Source: Desulfosalsimonas propionicica | GTDB taxonomy: Bacteria; Desulfobacterota; Desulfobacteria; Desulfobacterales; Desulfosalsimonadaceae | Direction of reading: 5' to 3' | Assembly (NCBI RefSeq): GCF_013761005.1 | Contig: NZ_JACDUS010000001.1 | Location: forward strand, 496,001 to 560,000 | DNA length: 64,000 nt | Shown here: piece by piece, positions 16,153 through 26,350 of the stretch | Numbering within the stretch: the first letter of the stretch is position 1 | Layout of the letters: each line of letters begins with the position of its first letter | The notes under the pieces: generated by a model | Seen by the model: the letters and a program-made list of their open reading frames with translations, nothing else | Told to the model about the DNA's origin: nothing | Databases searched by the model: none | Translations under genes and position numbers: made by a program

Positions 16153-17594
16153 GAAGAACTCCCTGACAGCAAAAGGTTCACAGCCCGTGAAATCATTTCA
16201 ACTTCGTCGGACAATACGGTTCTCAGGTCCACAAGAAAAGTATCTGACTCGATGCGGCCGGTAACAGCAGGCCGTTGTTGGCGCAGGCCTTGATCCATCC
16301 GGGCCGCGGACATGTCTTTGATGGAAATGGCCACGCACCGGGTGGGCAGTTCCAGCAAAGGAAGCGATCCGCCCCCGGCCCTGGATGCCGAATCAATGAT
16401 CCGGCAAGTGAGCCGATCATCGTTGATCTGCCCCAGAAGCCCGGTAAGGCGCTTGGCCTTTTCCCGGATGTCGGCCAGGGGGCAGGTGAGCATGTACAAC
16501 GTGGGAATGGTCTGCATGGCCGAAGCTTCATCCCGGTAGGCGCGCAGGGTGCTTTCCAGCGCGGCCAGGGTGAGCTTGTCAATGCGCAGGGCCCGGGTCA
16601 GAGGGTTTTTTTTGATTTTTTCCATGACCGGCCCGGAGCCTGCGATAATTCCGGCCTGGGGCCCGCCCAGGAGTTTGTCGCCGCTGAAGGTTACAATATC
16701 GGCCCCGGCGGCTACGGACTCCTGCACCGTGGGTTCCCGGGAAAGTCCGTATCTGGAAAAATCCACCAGGGTGCCGGAGCCCAGGTCCTCCATCACGGGC
16801 ACCCCGGCCTGTTTGCCCATCTGAGCCATGTCCTTTAGGCCAACGCTTGCAGTAAAGCCGACAATGCCGTAGTTGCTGGTGTGCACCTTTAGCAGAAGGC
16901 CGGTGTTTTCGCTGATGGCCGATTCATAGTCCCGGCGATGGGTGCGATTGGTGGTGCCCACCTCCCGGAGGATGGCCCCGCTTTTGGCCATGACATCCGG
17001 AATCCGGAAGGCGCCGCCGATTTCCACCAGTTCTCCCCTGGATACCACCACCTCCCGGCCCCTTGCCACGGTGTCCAGGCACAAAAGCACGGCCCCGGCG
17101 TTGTTGTTGACCGCCATGGCAGCCTCTGCCCCGGTGAGTTCGCAGATGAGGTCCTCCACGATTTCGTAGCGCGATCCCCGCCTGCCTTCGGCCAGGTTGA
17201 ATTCCAGGTTGGAGTACCGGCCGGCCGCGGCGGTCATGTGCGCCATGGCTTTTTGCGACAAAATTGAACGGCCCAGATTGGTGTGCACCACCACGCCCGT
17301 GGCATTGATCACATGGGTGAGGTTTTCGGCCATGGCCGACTGGATTTCGTTCCGGATCTGGCGGAAAATGGCTTGTTTGGAAATACCCGGATCATCGGCC
17401 GGAGGGGTCCGGGAAACAAGGTCTTTGCGAATGGCATCCAGGACCCGGCGCACGGCGGATTTGACAACCGACCTGGGGGCGTCGGCCAGCTGCGGATCTT
17501 CGGCTGCGGCCTCCAGCATGGATTCCACCGAGGGCAGGCGCCGCAGCTGGGCCTGCCGGTCATTGGGAAGGACTTGGTCGTTTTTTCCGGACAT
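16149..17594 (-). CDS. selA: L-seryl-tRNA(Sec) selenium transferase
   Basis: PLP enzyme that converts Ser-tRNA(Sec) to Sec-tRNA(Sec) with selenophosphate, needed for UGA recoding. About 481 residues, normal for the family. RRLPSVESMLE is the typical N-terminal segment; INATGVVVHTNLGRSILS, NLEFNLAEGRRGSRY, AMAVNNNAGAVLL and the PLP-lysine segment TFSGDKLLGGPQAG are all present. I chose ATG 17594; a TTG at 17603 is in frame. Ribosome sites are weak at both. selB, selD and the tRNA(Sec) gene are not in the window. Its presence supports reading the three in-frame TGA codons in the hydrogenase operon as selenocysteine. Confidence 0.95.
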   Translation of the reverse strand: MSGKNDQVLPNDRQAQLRRLPSVESMLEAAAEDPQLADAPRSVVKSAVRRVLDAIRKDLVSRTPPADDPGISKQAIFRQIRNEIQSAMAENLTHVINATGVVVHTNLGRSILSQKAMAHMTAAAGRYSNLEFNLAEGRRGSRYEIVEDLICELTGAEAAMAVNNNAGAVLLCLDTVARGREVVVSRGELVEIGGAFRIPDVMAKSGAILREVGTTNRTHRRDYESAISENTGLLLKVHTSNYGIVGFTASVGLKDMAQMGKQAGVPVMEDLGSGTLVDFSRYGLSREPTVQESVAAGADIVTFSGDKLLGGPQAGIIAGSGPVMEKIKKNPLTRALRIDKLTLAALESTLRAYRDEASAMQTIPTLYMLTCPLADIREKAKRLTGLLGQINDDRLTCRIIDSASRAGGGSLPLLELPTRCVAISIKDMSAARMDQGLRQQRPAVTGRIESDTFLVDLRTVLSDEVEMISRAVNLLLSGSSS

Positions 17595-17631
17595 ACCTGG
17601 CAATGCTGTATGAGTGTGGATACGGTCAAAT

Positions 17632-17662
17632 GGCCGGAGAGAGGTTACGTTCGTCTCCGGCC
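17632..17662. terminator. 9-bp hairpin between ahcY and selA
   Basis: GGCCGGAGA at 17632-17640 pairs with 17654-17662. It lies between the ahcY stop and the selA start and may attenuate readthrough. There is no clean T-tract on the minus strand. A TATAAT reads on the minus strand at 17693-17688 without a convincing -35 box, so selA may have its own promoter here. Confidence 0.35.
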
Positions 17663-17739
17663 GGTGATTTTGCTGTTAAAATAAGAAATTATACACTCAT
17701 ATCATTTCAAAGGCGCCAGGTTCAAGGTTTTTTTGGGCA

Positions 17740-19002
17740 TTAGGTGCCTTCTTCCCAGCTGTCAAGGTAATCTTTCTGCTCCTGGGTAAATTCGTCGATT
17801 TCCACGCCCATGGCTTTAAGTTGCAGACCTGCGATCTGGTCGTCGAGTTCTTCGGGGAGTTTCAGGACCCGGTCTTCAAGCCTGTCTTTGTTCTTGACTC
17901 CGTATTCGCAGGCCAGGGCCTGGCCGCAGAAGGAGGTGGACATGACCTCGCTGGGATGGCCCTCGGCTGCCGCCAGGTTTACCAGCCGGCCTTCTCCCAG
18001 CACGAAAAGTTTTTTGTCGTCTATCACGAATTCATCCATAAAGGGACGCACCTGACGGACGGAGGAAGCGGCTTTGCGCAGGGATTCCAGTTGGAGTTCG
18101 TTGTCAAAATGGCCGGAGTTGGCCAGGATTGCGCCGTTTTTCATCTGCTTCATGTGCTCGATGTTGATGACGTGCTTATTTCCTGTCACCGTGCAGAAAA
18201 CATCCCCGATTTTGGCGGCATCTGCCGTCTTCATGACCCGGTAGCCGTCATAGTGCGCCTGCAGGGCCCGGAAATTATCAACCTCGGTGACAATAACGTT
18301 TGCGCCCAGGCCCCTGGCGCGCTCGGCCACCCCCTTGCCGCAGCTGCCGTAGCCGCAGACCACAAATGTTTTTCCGGCATACAGCAGGTTGGTGGCCCGG
18401 AGGATGCCGTCAATGCTGGACTGGCCGGTGCCGTAATAGTTGTCCACCATGTGCTTGGTCTTGTTGTCGTTGACGGCAATCATGGGGTATTTTAAAACAC
18501 CGGCTTTTTCCATGGCCTTGAGGCGGATGATGCCGGTTGTGGTTTCCTCGCAGCCGCAGATGATTTCCGGGAGCAGATGGGGGTGATTTTTGTGGATCTC
18601 CGATACCAGGTCACAGCCGTCGTCAATGGTTATATGGGGTTTGAAATCAATGACATTGTTGATGTAGCGGTAATAGTCCTCCGTGGTTTCGCCCTTGTAG
18701 GCCCAGACGCGCACGCCTTCCTCGGCCAGGGCTGCGGCCACGTCATCCTGGGTGGAAAGGGGGTTGCACCCGGTGATGGCCACATCTGCGCCCCCTGCGA
18801 TCAGGGTGCGCACCAGTATGCCGGTTTCCTTGGTCACGTGCAGGGCCAGGCCCACCCGGATGCCCGACAGGGGCTTTTCGCTGGAAAAGCGCTTGCGCAC
18901 TTCAAGTAGGGCACCCATATTGAGTTCGGCCAGTTCCATGTTGCGGGCGCCCTGGCCCGCCAGGGAAATGTCTTTGACTTCATAGTTTTTTCCGGTGTCC
19001 AT
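17740..19002 (-). CDS. ahcY: Adenosylhomocysteinase
   Basis: NAD-dependent hydrolysis of S-adenosylhomocysteine to adenosine and homocysteine, recycling the product of SAM-dependent methylations. The 420-residue protein has GCNPLSTQDDVAAAL, the substrate-binding ETTTGIIRLKAME, IAVNDNKTKHMVDNYYGTGQS, the NAD fold VVCGYGSCGKGVAERARGLGA, and VTGNKHVINIEHMKQMKNGAILANSGHFDNE. I chose the ATG at 19002 because of its GGAG site and family N-terminus; the longer open frame runs 138 codons upstream into non-coding DNA. A good promoter lies 94 bases upstream. No recognisable SAH riboswitch was seen in the leader. Confidence 0.95.
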   Translation of the reverse strand: MDTGKNYEVKDISLAGQGARNMELAELNMGALLEVRKRFSSEKPLSGIRVGLALHVTKETGILVRTLIAGGADVAITGCNPLSTQDDVAAALAEEGVRVWAYKGETTEDYYRYINNVIDFKPHITIDDGCDLVSEIHKNHPHLLPEIICGCEETTTGIIRLKAMEKAGVLKYPMIAVNDNKTKHMVDNYYGTGQSSIDGILRATNLLYAGKTFVVCGYGSCGKGVAERARGLGANVIVTEVDNFRALQAHYDGYRVMKTADAAKIGDVFCTVTGNKHVINIEHMKQMKNGAILANSGHFDNELQLESLRKAASSVRQVRPFMDEFVIDDKKLFVLGEGRLVNLAAAEGHPSEVMSTSFCGQALACEYGVKNKDRLEDRVLKLPEELDDQIAGLQLKAMGVEIDEFTQEQKDYLDSWEEGT

Positions 19003-19095
19003 GGTTGTCTCCTTTTCGAATAAGGGGTTCGACGAAGGGGTTGCAATGCTGCTGTCAGGCATTTTCCGGACGCTGTCGCAAGCACATCTTTTATA

Positions 19096-19124
19096 AAAAT
19101 AGGCATTTAAAACGCTTGTGTCAA
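19096..19124 (-). promoter_or_regulatory. Sigma-70-type promoter for ahcY
   Basis: Read on the minus strand: TTGACA (19124-19119), a 17-base spacer, then TATTTT (19101-19096). The transcript would start near 19089, giving a leader of about 87 bases before the ATG at 19002. The leader contains the GGAG ribosome site. Confidence 0.6.
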
Positions 19125-19247
19125 ATTCGGGCCGGGTGTGAAAAATTTTTAACACATTGTTTTTATAATTATTTTTTTGCAATTCAGCCATGTTGGGGAA
19201 ACTACCGGCAAAACGAAACAGGAGGAAACGTTTCCGAGGATTTTCGC

Positions 19248-19349
19248 ATGGGGCCGGGCGGGTGTGGCTGGGACGCTTCAGCTCCGGTCCGAATCTTTGA
19301 CCGAAACCGCTCCAATGCAGCTGCCCCAACCACACCCGCCCAACCCCAT
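19248..19349. repeat. Long imperfect hairpin A (102 bases)
   Basis: ATGGGG (19248-19253) pairs with 19344-19349; after a 2x2 mismatch, 12 bases (19256-19267) pair perfectly with 19330-19341; after one mismatch TGGG (19269-19272) pairs with 19325-19328. Inside the loop CGGTC (19285-19289) pairs with GACCG (19299-19303). It could be a structured RNA, a dispersed palindromic element or a protein-binding site. It is outside the ahcY leader if the promoter at 19096-19124 is the only one. Confidence 0.7.
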
Positions 19350-19500
19350 GGCCCACGACGTAAAAGATACCGGGTGTTTTGCAGGTCGCCTGCTCCGGAT
19401 AAGGTTTTGAGTTCATGATTTTTCTTTTCCATTGCCAATGCTTTGCTGAATAGCGGATAGTTTGCAGAATTTTTTACCTGAAGAGGATTTTAGCGTTGGG

Positions 19501-19587
19501 CAAGGGCCGGGGCGGGTATGGTTTGTGAGTCGCATTTGAGCGCGCAAGCGGTCAGCAGCGAACAAATCATGGCCGTCCCGGCCCTTG
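19501..19587. repeat. Long imperfect hairpin B (87 bases)
   Basis: An 11-bp perfect stem (19501-19511 with 19577-19587) continues with 4 more pairs (one G-T) and, after a 2x2 mismatch, 9 pairs between 19518-19526 and 19562-19570 (one G-T). The 5' arm (GGGCCGGGGCGGGTATGG) closely resembles that of hairpin A (GGGCCGGGCGGGTGTGG), suggesting related elements. It would lie in the uvrA leader if transcription starts upstream of it. Confidence 0.7.
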
Positions 19588-19698
19588 CGAAAATCGGGAA
19601 AGGAGCTATTTTTACCAGGGTACTTCGGGCAGACTGAAAATCACCCGGCGAAATATAACACTCTGATTGCAGGAAAAAGGATAAAAACAGGCAATATT

Positions 19699-22600
19699 AT
19701 GGCTCAGGATCAGATCCGTGTGGTCAATGCACGGCAAAATAACCTCAAAAATATCAATGTCACCGTGCCCGTGGGCGCGGTGACCGTTGTCACGGGCGTG
19801 GCCGGGGCAGGGAAATCCTCTTTGGCCTTTGACGTGCTTTATGCAGAGGGCTACCGAAGGTACGTGGAAACCTTTTCCCCCTATGCCCGTCAGTTTCTGG
19901 AGCGGCTGGACCGGCCCGAGGCAGATCGCATCGAGGGGGTGCTGCCGGCCATATCCATTGCCCGCACCTCACCGGTGCAGACGTCGCGTTCCACCGTGGG
20001 GACCATGACCTCGATTGACGATTACCTGCGCTCTTTGTTTGCCCGGGCCGCCCACCTATACTGCCGGGGCTGCGGCCGGCCGGTGCACCGGGAAAGCCCG
20101 GAGCACATTTTTGACGCCCTGCTGGCCCGGGGCCGGGACACAACCGCATTGATTTGTTTTTCCCGGCCCGTTGGGGATGCAGGCCCGGAGGATGTGCGCG
20201 AGACCTTGGAGCAGGCGGGTTTTTCCCGGGTGCTGGAGCAGGGCCGGGCCCTGCGCATTGAAGAGGCCGGCCTGGATTACGGGGCCGCAGGGCCGGTGAC
20301 CGTGGTGCTCGACCGGGTGAAACTTCGCCCTGCAGCCAGGGCCCGGATCATTGATTCCATTGAGGCGGCTTTGCAGTTCGGACATGGACGGATTCAGTTG
20401 CAAATGGCAGACAGCGGAGAGACCCTGCATTTCAGCAACAGCCTTCACTGCCCGGTCTGCGATATCGACTATGCCGAACCCACAGCCGCCCTGTTTTCCT
20501 TTAACAATCCCGTGGGCGCCTGCGAGACCTGCAACGGGTTTGGCCGGATCATCGACATTGACCCGGACCTGGTGATTCCCGATCCCGGGCAAAGCATCGC
20601 CAACGGAGCGATCCGACCCTTCCAGACCCAGTCCTATTCCGCCTGCCAGAATGATCTCATGGCCTGGATGCGCAAAAATCGGCTGCCCGCAGACACTCCC
20701 TGGCAGGACCTGGATTCGGATCTGCGGGAGCGGATCTGGACGGGAGACGGGTCATGGTATGGGATTGATGATTTTTTCGACTGGCTCAAAAGCCGCAGGT
20801 ACAAAAAACACGCACGGATTTTTCTGTCCCGGTTCCGTCGTTATCTCACCTGCCCGGATTGTCGGGGCGCCCGGTTAAAGCCCGGCTCCCTGCTGTTTCA
20901 GATAAAGGACAAAAATTTCGCCCAAATCGAGCAGATGGCCATCCAGGATGCCCAACAATTTTTTCGTGATGCGGATCTGGACGGTAATGATCGGGCAACG
21001 GAAATGCTGCTTTCCGAAATCCGGGATCGCCTGGAGTTTCTCTGCGACGTGGGCCTGGGTTATCTGTCCCTTGGCCGGCAGTCCAGAACCCTGTCCGGAG
21101 GCGAGACCCAGCGGGTGACACTGGCTACGGCTCTGGGAGCGTCTTTGACCAGCACCCTGTATGTGCTGGATGAGCCTTCGGTGGGGCTTCATCCTGGTGA
21201 CAAGCAGCGCCTGGCCGGAGTGCTGTCAAAGCTGGCCGCTGCCGGAAACGCCGTTGTGGTGGTGGAGCATGATGCGGCGTTTATCAGGGGCGCGGACCGG
21301 ATCATTGATCTGGGCCCCGGCCCGGGCATCCAGGGCGGCCATGTGGTGCACCAGGGAACCCCGGCCGGGTTGCTCAAACGCAAAAATTCGAAAACAGCCG
21401 CATATTTCCGGGGTGACCTGCAGATTCCCCGGCCGGAACACCGGCGGCCACCCGGGGCAAAAAAGCTGCACATCACCGGGGCTCGGGAGCACAACCTCAA
21501 AAACATTGATCTTGAAATTCCCCTGGGACTTCTGGTGTGTGTCACGGGGGTGAGTGGGTCGGGCAAGTCCACGCTGGTGGATCACGTGGTGTACCGCAAT
21601 CTCCGGCGGCAAAAGGGACTGGAAATCATGGAGCCGGGCGCGTGCAACGGGATTGCCGGCCATCACCATGTTTCCGATGCCGTGCTGGTGGACCAGTCCC
21701 CGCTTTCCAGAAACACACGGATGAATGCGGCCACCTACATGGGCGTGCTTGATCCCATCCGCACTGCATTTGCCGGCACCCGGGCGGCCAAACAGATGGG
21801 GCTGACAAAGTCGGCTTTTTCCTTTAACACCCCGGCCGGGGCATGCCCCCACTGCCAGGGCGCGGGATATGAGCGGGTGGAGCTGCAGTTTCTGCCGGAC
21901 GTGTATGTGAGGTGTCCGGGATGCGATGGCCGGCGATTCCGGCCTTACGTGCTTGATGTGCATTTCCGGGGCTATCATATTGCTGATGTGCTGTCTCTGC
22001 CGGCCCGGGACGTGGCTGAGCTGTTTTCTGACCGGCCGGCCGTGGTGGATGCACTTGTGCCCATGATCGACATCGGTCTGGGATATTTGTCATTGTCCCA
22101 GTCCGCTCCTACCCTTTCCGGCGGCGAGGCCCAGCGCCTGAAACTGGCAAGGCATCTGGCCCGGGCCCGGCACGCGGAAAACCTCCTGTTTTTGCTCGAT
22201 GAGCCCACAACCGGCCTTCACCCGGACAACGTGGCCGATCTGGCGGGCTGTCTGCAGCAGCTTGCAAACCAGGGCCATTCAGTGATGGTCATCGAGCATG
22301 ACATGGACCTGGCCCGGTCTGCGGACTGGATCATTGACATGGGACCTGCGGGCGGAGATGATGGAGGTCGCATCACGGGCCAGGGCACGCCGGAGCATAT
22401 CGCCGGCCTTGACACCCTCACGGCCCGGGCCATGCAAAACATTGCACCGGATGTCTCAGAAATTCCCGAATCCGCCGGCCGGCGAGGCAAAGCGGTTTTT
22501 GGCAAAAGCATTTCCATCCGCGGCGCCCGGGAGCATAATCTGGCCGATATTTCCGTGGAAATTCCCAAAAACCGGCTGGTGTGCGTCACCGGGGTGAGCG

Positions 22601-25008
22601 GTTCGGGCAAATCCACCCTTGCCTTTGATGTTTTGTATTCAGAGGGAAGGGAGCGGTTTCTGGACTGTTTGCCGGTTTACGCACGCCAGTACATGCAGCC
22701 CCTTTCCCGGCCGGACGTGGACCGGGTGGAATCGCTTCCGCCCACCGTGGCCCTGGAGCAGAAAATTTCCCGGGCCGGGGCCATGTCCACGGCCGGCACC
22801 GCCTCTGAGGTGTATCATTACCTGCGCCTGCTGTTTTCCGCCCTTGGGTCGCCATTTTGTCCCGGCTGCGGGGTGGCCGGCCAGACAGCGGATGCCGCGG
22901 AAATCACCCGCCAGATCCTGCGGCGGTTTGATGGTGCAAAAATCAGAATTCTGGCCCCCCTGGTACGCAAGCGCAAGGGCTATCATGCAGACGTGATTGC
23001 CCGGGCTTTAGCAGACGGTTTTGCATTTGTGCGAATTGACGGAAAATTTTATGAGTCCGCAGCCCCGCCCAAGCTGGACCGCTATGGTATCCATGACGTG
23101 GAGGCAATGACAGCCGAGGTGATGGTGGACCGGAAGCGGCCGGAACAGATCCGCACCGGGGTGAAAACCGGTTTGGAGGCCGGGGCCGGGGCAGTTATTG
23201 TCACCGCGGCAGATCAAAAATCCCGGGGCCGGGATCACTTCTTTTCAACCCGCCGGGCCTGTCCCGAGTGCGGGGCCGGACTGCCCCAGGCCGATCCCCG
23301 GCTGTTTACCTGGAGCCAGCAGTTCGGGGCCTGCCAGGTCTGCCAGGGCACGGGCCGGGTGAAAACCGGTGATTCCGAACCTGATACAGACGTGCCTGTT
23401 TGCCCGGCCTGCTCCGGCACCCGGCTGCGGCCCGAAGCCCTGGCCGTGAAAATCAACAACAGCAATATCGGCGAAGTTGCCGCCATGACCATATCCGGCG
23501 TCCGGAAATGGCTCCATGGGCTTGACGCGGTCTCAGCAGAGGTCAGCCAGCGGGTGCTGCCGGAGATCAACGCCCGACTGCAGCTGCTGGAGAATCTGGG
23601 CGTGGGTTACCTGACACTGGACCGGCCCTCCAACACCCTTTCCACGGGCGAGGCCCAGCGGGTGCGGATCGCAGCCGAGATTTCCTCCAATCTGCGCGGG
23701 GTCTGCTATGTGCTTGATGAACCCACTGTGGGGCTTCATCCCAAAAACGCGCAGGCCCTGGTTTCCGCCCTTTGCGAGCTCCGGGACCGGGGCAACACCG
23801 TGGTCGTGGTGGAGCACGAGGAGCCGGTGATCCGGGCGGCAGACCATGTCATTGACCTTGGCCCGGGTGCCGGTGTTGACGGCGGTCGGGTGGTGGCTGC
23901 GGGAACCCCCAAATCCCTGGAAAAAAACCGCGCCTCTGTCACCGGACAATGGCTCGGTGCCAGTGCTGCCGAAGATTTGTGGCGGCGCAGAAGTCTTGAA
24001 AACTGCCCCTGCCTGACCGTATCCGGGGCCAGCTGTCACAACCTGTCCAATGTATCCGTGGATTTTCCCCTGGGCCGGCTGGTGTGTGTCACCGGGGTGA
24101 GCGGATCGGGCAAGTCCACCCTGGTAAGGGATGTCACTTTCCGGGCCGTCAGGGCGGCCCTGGCCGGCCGGCCCCTGCCAAAGACCGCGGCCGGGCTTTC
24201 CGGGATGGAATGGATCAAAAGCGCCAAAGAAGTGGATGAATCGCCCATTGGCCGGACTCCCAGATCGGTTCCGGCCACCTACGTGGGGATCATGGATGAA
24301 ATCCGGCGGATTTTTGCCATGACCCCGGAGGCCCGCGCCCGGGGTTATACTGCCGGCCGGTTTTCCTTTAACGTGTCCGGGGGGCGCTGCGAGGCCTGCG
24401 GCGGTCAGGGCCGGCACCGGGTGGAAATGCCGCTTTTGCCGGTTGTGCATATCCCGTGCGATGTTTGTGGAGGGCGGCGGTACAACCCCGAAACCCTGGC
24501 CGTGCGGTTCAAGGATCGCTCCATTGCCGGTGTGCTGGACATGACCGTTGATGAGGCCCTGGATTTTTTCAGCGCGTTTCCGAAGCTGTTGGGTTCGTTG
24601 CAGTTTTTATCCGATATCGGCCTGGGCTACGTGAAACTGGGCCAGCCCAGTCCCACTTTGTCCGGCGGCGAGGCCCAGCGTATGAAACTGGCGGCAGAAC
24701 TCACCACAAGGTCGGCCGGCGGCGGATTTTACGTGCTCGACGAGCCCACCACCGGCCTGCACATGGCGGATGTGGCAAAGCTTGTGTCCGCACTTCAGCA
24801 GATGGCGGACCGGGGCGATACAGTGGTGGTGATCGAGCATGACATGGATTTGATTGCCGCGGCCGATTGTGTCATTGACATGGGCCCCGGCGGCGGGGAA
24901 ATGGGGGGAAAAGTGGTGGCCCGGGGCACCCCTGAGATGGTGGCGTCCTCGGCGGAATCCTTGACCGCAGCCTATCTGCGGGAAAAATTGGCCGCCGCCC
25001 AAAGATGA
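19699..25008 (+). CDS. uvrA: Double-length excinuclease ABC subunit A (tandem UvrA-UvrA)
   Basis: Damage-recognition ATPase of nucleotide excision repair, but 1769 residues long, about twice the usual 940. Two complete UvrA units follow each other (boundary near residue 930), giving four ABC ATPase sites. Walker A motifs are near residues 33 (GVAGAGKSS, altered from the usual GVSGSGKSS), 616, 964 and 1465; signature motifs near 465 (LSGGETQ), 806 (LSGGEAQ), 1313 (LSTGEAQ, altered) and 1653 (LSGGEAQ). Zinc-knuckle CxxC pairs are visible in both halves ([34 protein letters not shown]). I chose the ATG at 19699, where the domain begins. A fusion like this makes an obligate intramolecular dimer plausible. 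Confidence 0.9.
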   Translation: MAQDQIRVVNARQNNLKNINVTVPVGAVTVVTGVAGAGKSSLAFDVLYAEGYRRYVETFSPYARQFLERLDRPEADRIEGVLPAISIARTSPVQTSRSTVGTMTSIDDYLRSLFARAAHLYCRGCGRPVHRESPEHIFDALLARGRDTTALICFSRPVGDAGPEDVRETLEQAGFSRVLEQGRALRIEEAGLDYGAAGPVTVVLDRVKLRPAARARIIDSIEAALQFGHGRIQLQMADSGETLHFSNSLHCPVCDIDYAEPTAALFSFNNPVGACETCNGFGRIIDIDPDLVIPDPGQSIANGAIRPFQTQSYSACQNDLMAWMRKNRLPADTPWQDLDSDLRERIWTGDGSWYGIDDFFDWLKSRRYKKHARIFLSRFRRYLTCPDCRGARLKPGSLLFQIKDKNFAQIEQMAIQDAQQFFRDADLDGNDRATEMLLSEIRDRLEFLCDVGLGYLSLGRQSRTLSGGETQRVTLATALGASLTSTLYVLDEPSVGLHPGDKQRLAGVLSKLAAAGNAVVVVEHDAAFIRGADRIIDLGPGPGIQGGHVVHQGTPAGLLKRKNSKTAAYFRGDLQIPRPEHRRPPGAKKLHITGAREHNLKNIDLEIPLGLLVCVTGVSGSGKSTLVDHVVYRNLRRQKGLEIMEPGACNGIAGHHHVSDAVLVDQSPLSRNTRMNAATYMGVLDPIRTAFAGTRAAKQMGLTKSAFSFNTPAGACPHCQGAGYERVELQFLPDVYVRCPGCDGRRFRPYVLDVHFRGYHIADVLSLPARDVAELFSDRPAVVDALVPMIDIGLGYLSLSQSAPTLSGGEAQRLKLARHLARARHAENLLFLLDEPTTGLHPDNVADLAGCLQQLANQGHSVMVIEHDMDLARSADWIIDMGPAGGDDGGRITGQGTPEHIAGLDTLTARAMQNIAPDVSEIPESAGRRGKAVFGKSISIRGAREHNLADISVEIPKNRLVCVTGVSGSGKSTLAFDVLYSEGRERFLDCLPVYARQYMQPLSRPDVDRVESLPPTVALEQKISRAGAMSTAGTASEVYHYLRLLFSALGSPFCPGCGVAGQTADAAEITRQILRRFDGAKIRILAPLVRKRKGYHADVIARALADGFAFVRIDGKFYESAAPPKLDRYGIHDVEAMTAEVMVDRKRPEQIRTGVKTGLEAGAGAVIVTAADQKSRGRDHFFSTRRACPECGAGLPQADPRLFTWSQQFGACQVCQGTGRVKTGDSEPDTDVPVCPACSGTRLRPEALAVKINNSNIGEVAAMTISGVRKWLHGLDAVSAEVSQRVLPEINARLQLLENLGVGYLTLDRPSNTLSTGEAQRVRIAAEISSNLRGVCYVLDEPTVGLHPKNAQALVSALCELRDRGNTVVVVEHEEPVIRAADHVIDLGPGAGVDGGRVVAAGTPKSLEKNRASVTGQWLGASAAEDLWRRRSLENCPCLTVSGASCHNLSNVSVDFPLGRLVCVTGVSGSGKSTLVRDVTFRAVRAALAGRPLPKTAAGLSGMEWIKSAKEVDESPIGRTPRSVPATYVGIMDEIRRIFAMTPEARARGYTAGRFSFNVSGGRCEACGGQGRHRVEMPLLPVVHIPCDVCGGRRYNPETLAVRFKDRSIAGVLDMTVDEALDFFSAFPKLLGSLQFLSDIGLGYVKLGQPSPTLSGGEAQRMKLAAELTTRSAGGGFYVLDEPTTGLHMADVAKLVSALQQMADRGDTVVVIEHDMDLIAAADCVIDMGPGGGEMGGKVVARGTPEMVASSAESLTAAYLREKLAAAQR

Positions 25009-25040
25009 TGGTGCCATCAAAGATGATAAGAAAAAAACAG

Positions 25041-25085
25041 CCCCCGGCAGCTCACCCGCAGGGGTGTGCTTGCCGGGGGTTTTTG
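25041..25085. terminator. Bidirectional terminator between uvrA and the lipoprotein gene
   Basis: CCCCCGGCA (25041-25049) pairs with 25071-25079, with further pairing inside the loop. A T-run follows on the plus strand (25080-25084), and a run of seven A residues before it (25031-25037) gives a T-run on the minus strand. It can end both convergent genes. Confidence 0.85.
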
Positions 25086-25093
25086 TGAAAAAA

Positions 25094-25396
25094 CTACTTC
25101 TGCATTTTCTGGTTGAAAATGGCTTCACACTTCTGGGCTGCCTGCTCGGCCTCGTCAGCAGCCATCTTGGCTTCGTTGGCATACTTCTCGGCATCCGCGG
25201 AGGACTGGCCGGCTGCTGCCTTGGCTTCCTCGGCGTCTCCCACCGCCTGATCAATCTTTGCCGTGTTGGCGTTGACCTGCTCCTGGAGTTCATTGAACTG
25301 GGCCGTGGTGGCACAGCCCGACACCATGAGGGCGGCCACTGCGATAAATGCGGCCATCAGGGTCCAGACAGTCTTTTTCCGGTTGCTTTTTGTCAT
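25094..25396 (-). CDS. Lpp/OprI-like alanine-zipper outer-membrane lipoprotein
   Basis: A 100-residue lipoprotein. The N-terminus has basic residues, a hydrophobic core and the lipobox MVSGC (Cys at 28), so it is lipid-anchored after cleavage. The rest is one coiled coil of Ala-rich heptads (FNELQEQVNANTAKIDQ, then AEEAKAAAGQSSADAEKYANEAKMAADEAEQAA in two pieces), like Lpp and OprI, and ends in KMQK, a lysine end like that of Lpp, which is linked to peptidoglycan. The next gene downstream of the neighbour, an L,D-transpeptidase, could make such a link. A strong ribosome site (AAAGGAGG) precedes the ATG, consistent with high expression. Confidence 0.82.
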   Translation of the reverse strand: MTKSNRKKTVWTLMAAFIAVAALMVSGCATTAQFNELQEQVNANTAKIDQAVGDAEEAKAAAGQSSADAEKYANEAKMAADEAEQAAQKCEAIFNQKMQK

Positions 25397-25412
25397 TTGC
25401 TACCTCCTTTTT

Positions 25413-26339
25413 TTATGGTTGGTTCAGATCGGTGATACTGCCCACGGCTTCGGGTACGCCGCTCCGGGCTGTCACCACACGTTGCATCCGCTGCTGGTCA
25501 ATGCCTGAAAACAAGCCCCTTTGCCTTAACAGGGCTTCGGCATGAGCATGCATGTCCGGGATTATATCATGAATATCCGGGTGGACCTCCAGAAAAATTT
25601 TATCATGCTGAATTCCCACCTTAACCGGCGCATAGAGGATTTCCACCCGGTCGCCCACAGCCACTTCATTGAAAAAGATCTCAACATGCTCCGGATACAT
25701 CCGGATGCATCCGTGGCTGACCCTTCTGCCGATACCCCAGGCAAAGTTGGTGCCGTGAATTCCGATCTGCCCGTCAGCCAGGCCGATCCAGTAGTCTCCC
25801 AGGGGGTTGTCCGGTCCCGGCGGCACCACGGCACGGCCCACTTTTTGTCTGGAGCCCTCGGGCACGGTCCATTCCGGACTTTTTATCCTGGAGACAACCC
25901 GGGTGTCTCCCTTTGGTGTGGCCGCCCCCTGCCTGCCGATACCCACAGGATAGGTTTTGACCAGTTTGTGCTCCGGAAAAAAACGGTAAAGCCGCATTTC
26001 CGGGATATTGACCACCACTTGCTGGTATCGGGTGGGCGGCAGCACCCAGGTCCGGGGAATCAAAATTTCCTTTCCCCGGGGTGGCAGCCAGGGGTCCATG
26101 TCCGGATACACAAGCGCCAGTTCATTGTATCCAAGCTCATGGTTCCGGGCAATATCGAGCAGGGTTTCCCCGGACCTGACAACATGGATCTGTTCATAGC
26201 CCACCCGGTTCATGACCGGTGTTTGGGCATCTGCCATCATTTGTATCTCATAGCGGAAAGCCGCACCAAAGGCCGTACCGGTACAGATCAGAAAAAAAAG
26301 CGCGGCAGCGCAGGCAGCCCGCAGGCAATCCGTTTTCAT
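25413..26339 (-). CDS. LysM-containing L,D-transpeptidase (YkuD family)
   Basis: A 308-residue secreted enzyme that cross-links peptidoglycan or attaches lipoproteins to it. An N-terminal signal peptide (ends near FGA-A) is followed by a LysM domain (QIHVVRSGETLLDIARNHELGYNELALVYPDMDPWLP, residues about 50-87) and the YkuD catalytic domain. The active-site motif is IGIHGTNFAWGIGRRVSHGCIRMYP, in which His and Cys of SHGCIR are catalytic (given here in overlapping parts IGIHGTN and RVSHGCIRMY). The C-terminal region is family-typical for ErfK/YbiS proteins. It lies upstream of the Lpp-like gene on the same strand, 16 bases apart, a natural enzyme-substrate pairing by context. Confidence 0.92.
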   Translation of the reverse strand: MKTDCLRAACAAALFFLICTGTAFGAAFRYEIQMMADAQTPVMNRVGYEQIHVVRSGETLLDIARNHELGYNELALVYPDMDPWLPPRGKEILIPRTWVLPPTRYQQVVVNIPEMRLYRFFPEHKLVKTYPVGIGRQGAATPKGDTRVVSRIKSPEWTVPEGSRQKVGRAVVPPGPDNPLGDYWIGLADGQIGIHGTNFAWGIGRRVSHGCIRMYPEHVEIFFNEVAVGDRVEILYAPVKVGIQHDKIFLEVHPDIHDIIPDMHAHAEALLRQRGLFSGIDQQRMQRVVTARSGVPEAVGSITDLNQP

Positions 26340-26350
26340 GGCGGCGCCCT

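Larger units (their letters stand above)
19003..19698. other. 696-base divergent intergenic region between ahcY and uvrA
   Basis: Unusually long gap for this gene-dense window. From left to right it holds the ahcY leader and promoter, an AT-rich tract at about 19140-19185, two long imperfect hairpins (19248-19349 and 19501-19587) and the uvrA leader. Open frames crossing it are short and unsupported. No tRNA or known riboswitch was recognised. Confidence 0.7.

Noticed and set aside
19003-19089. SAH or SAM riboswitch in the ahcY leader
   Set aside because: I looked for the conserved core sequences and did not find them; the leader seems simple.
19338-19501. Integron attC-like site (GCCCAAC at 19338 and GTTGGGC at 19495)
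   Set aside because: The two 7-mers are inverted and match the attC core pattern, but they are about 150 bases apart, span two separate hairpins and there is no integron cassette or integrase; probably chance.
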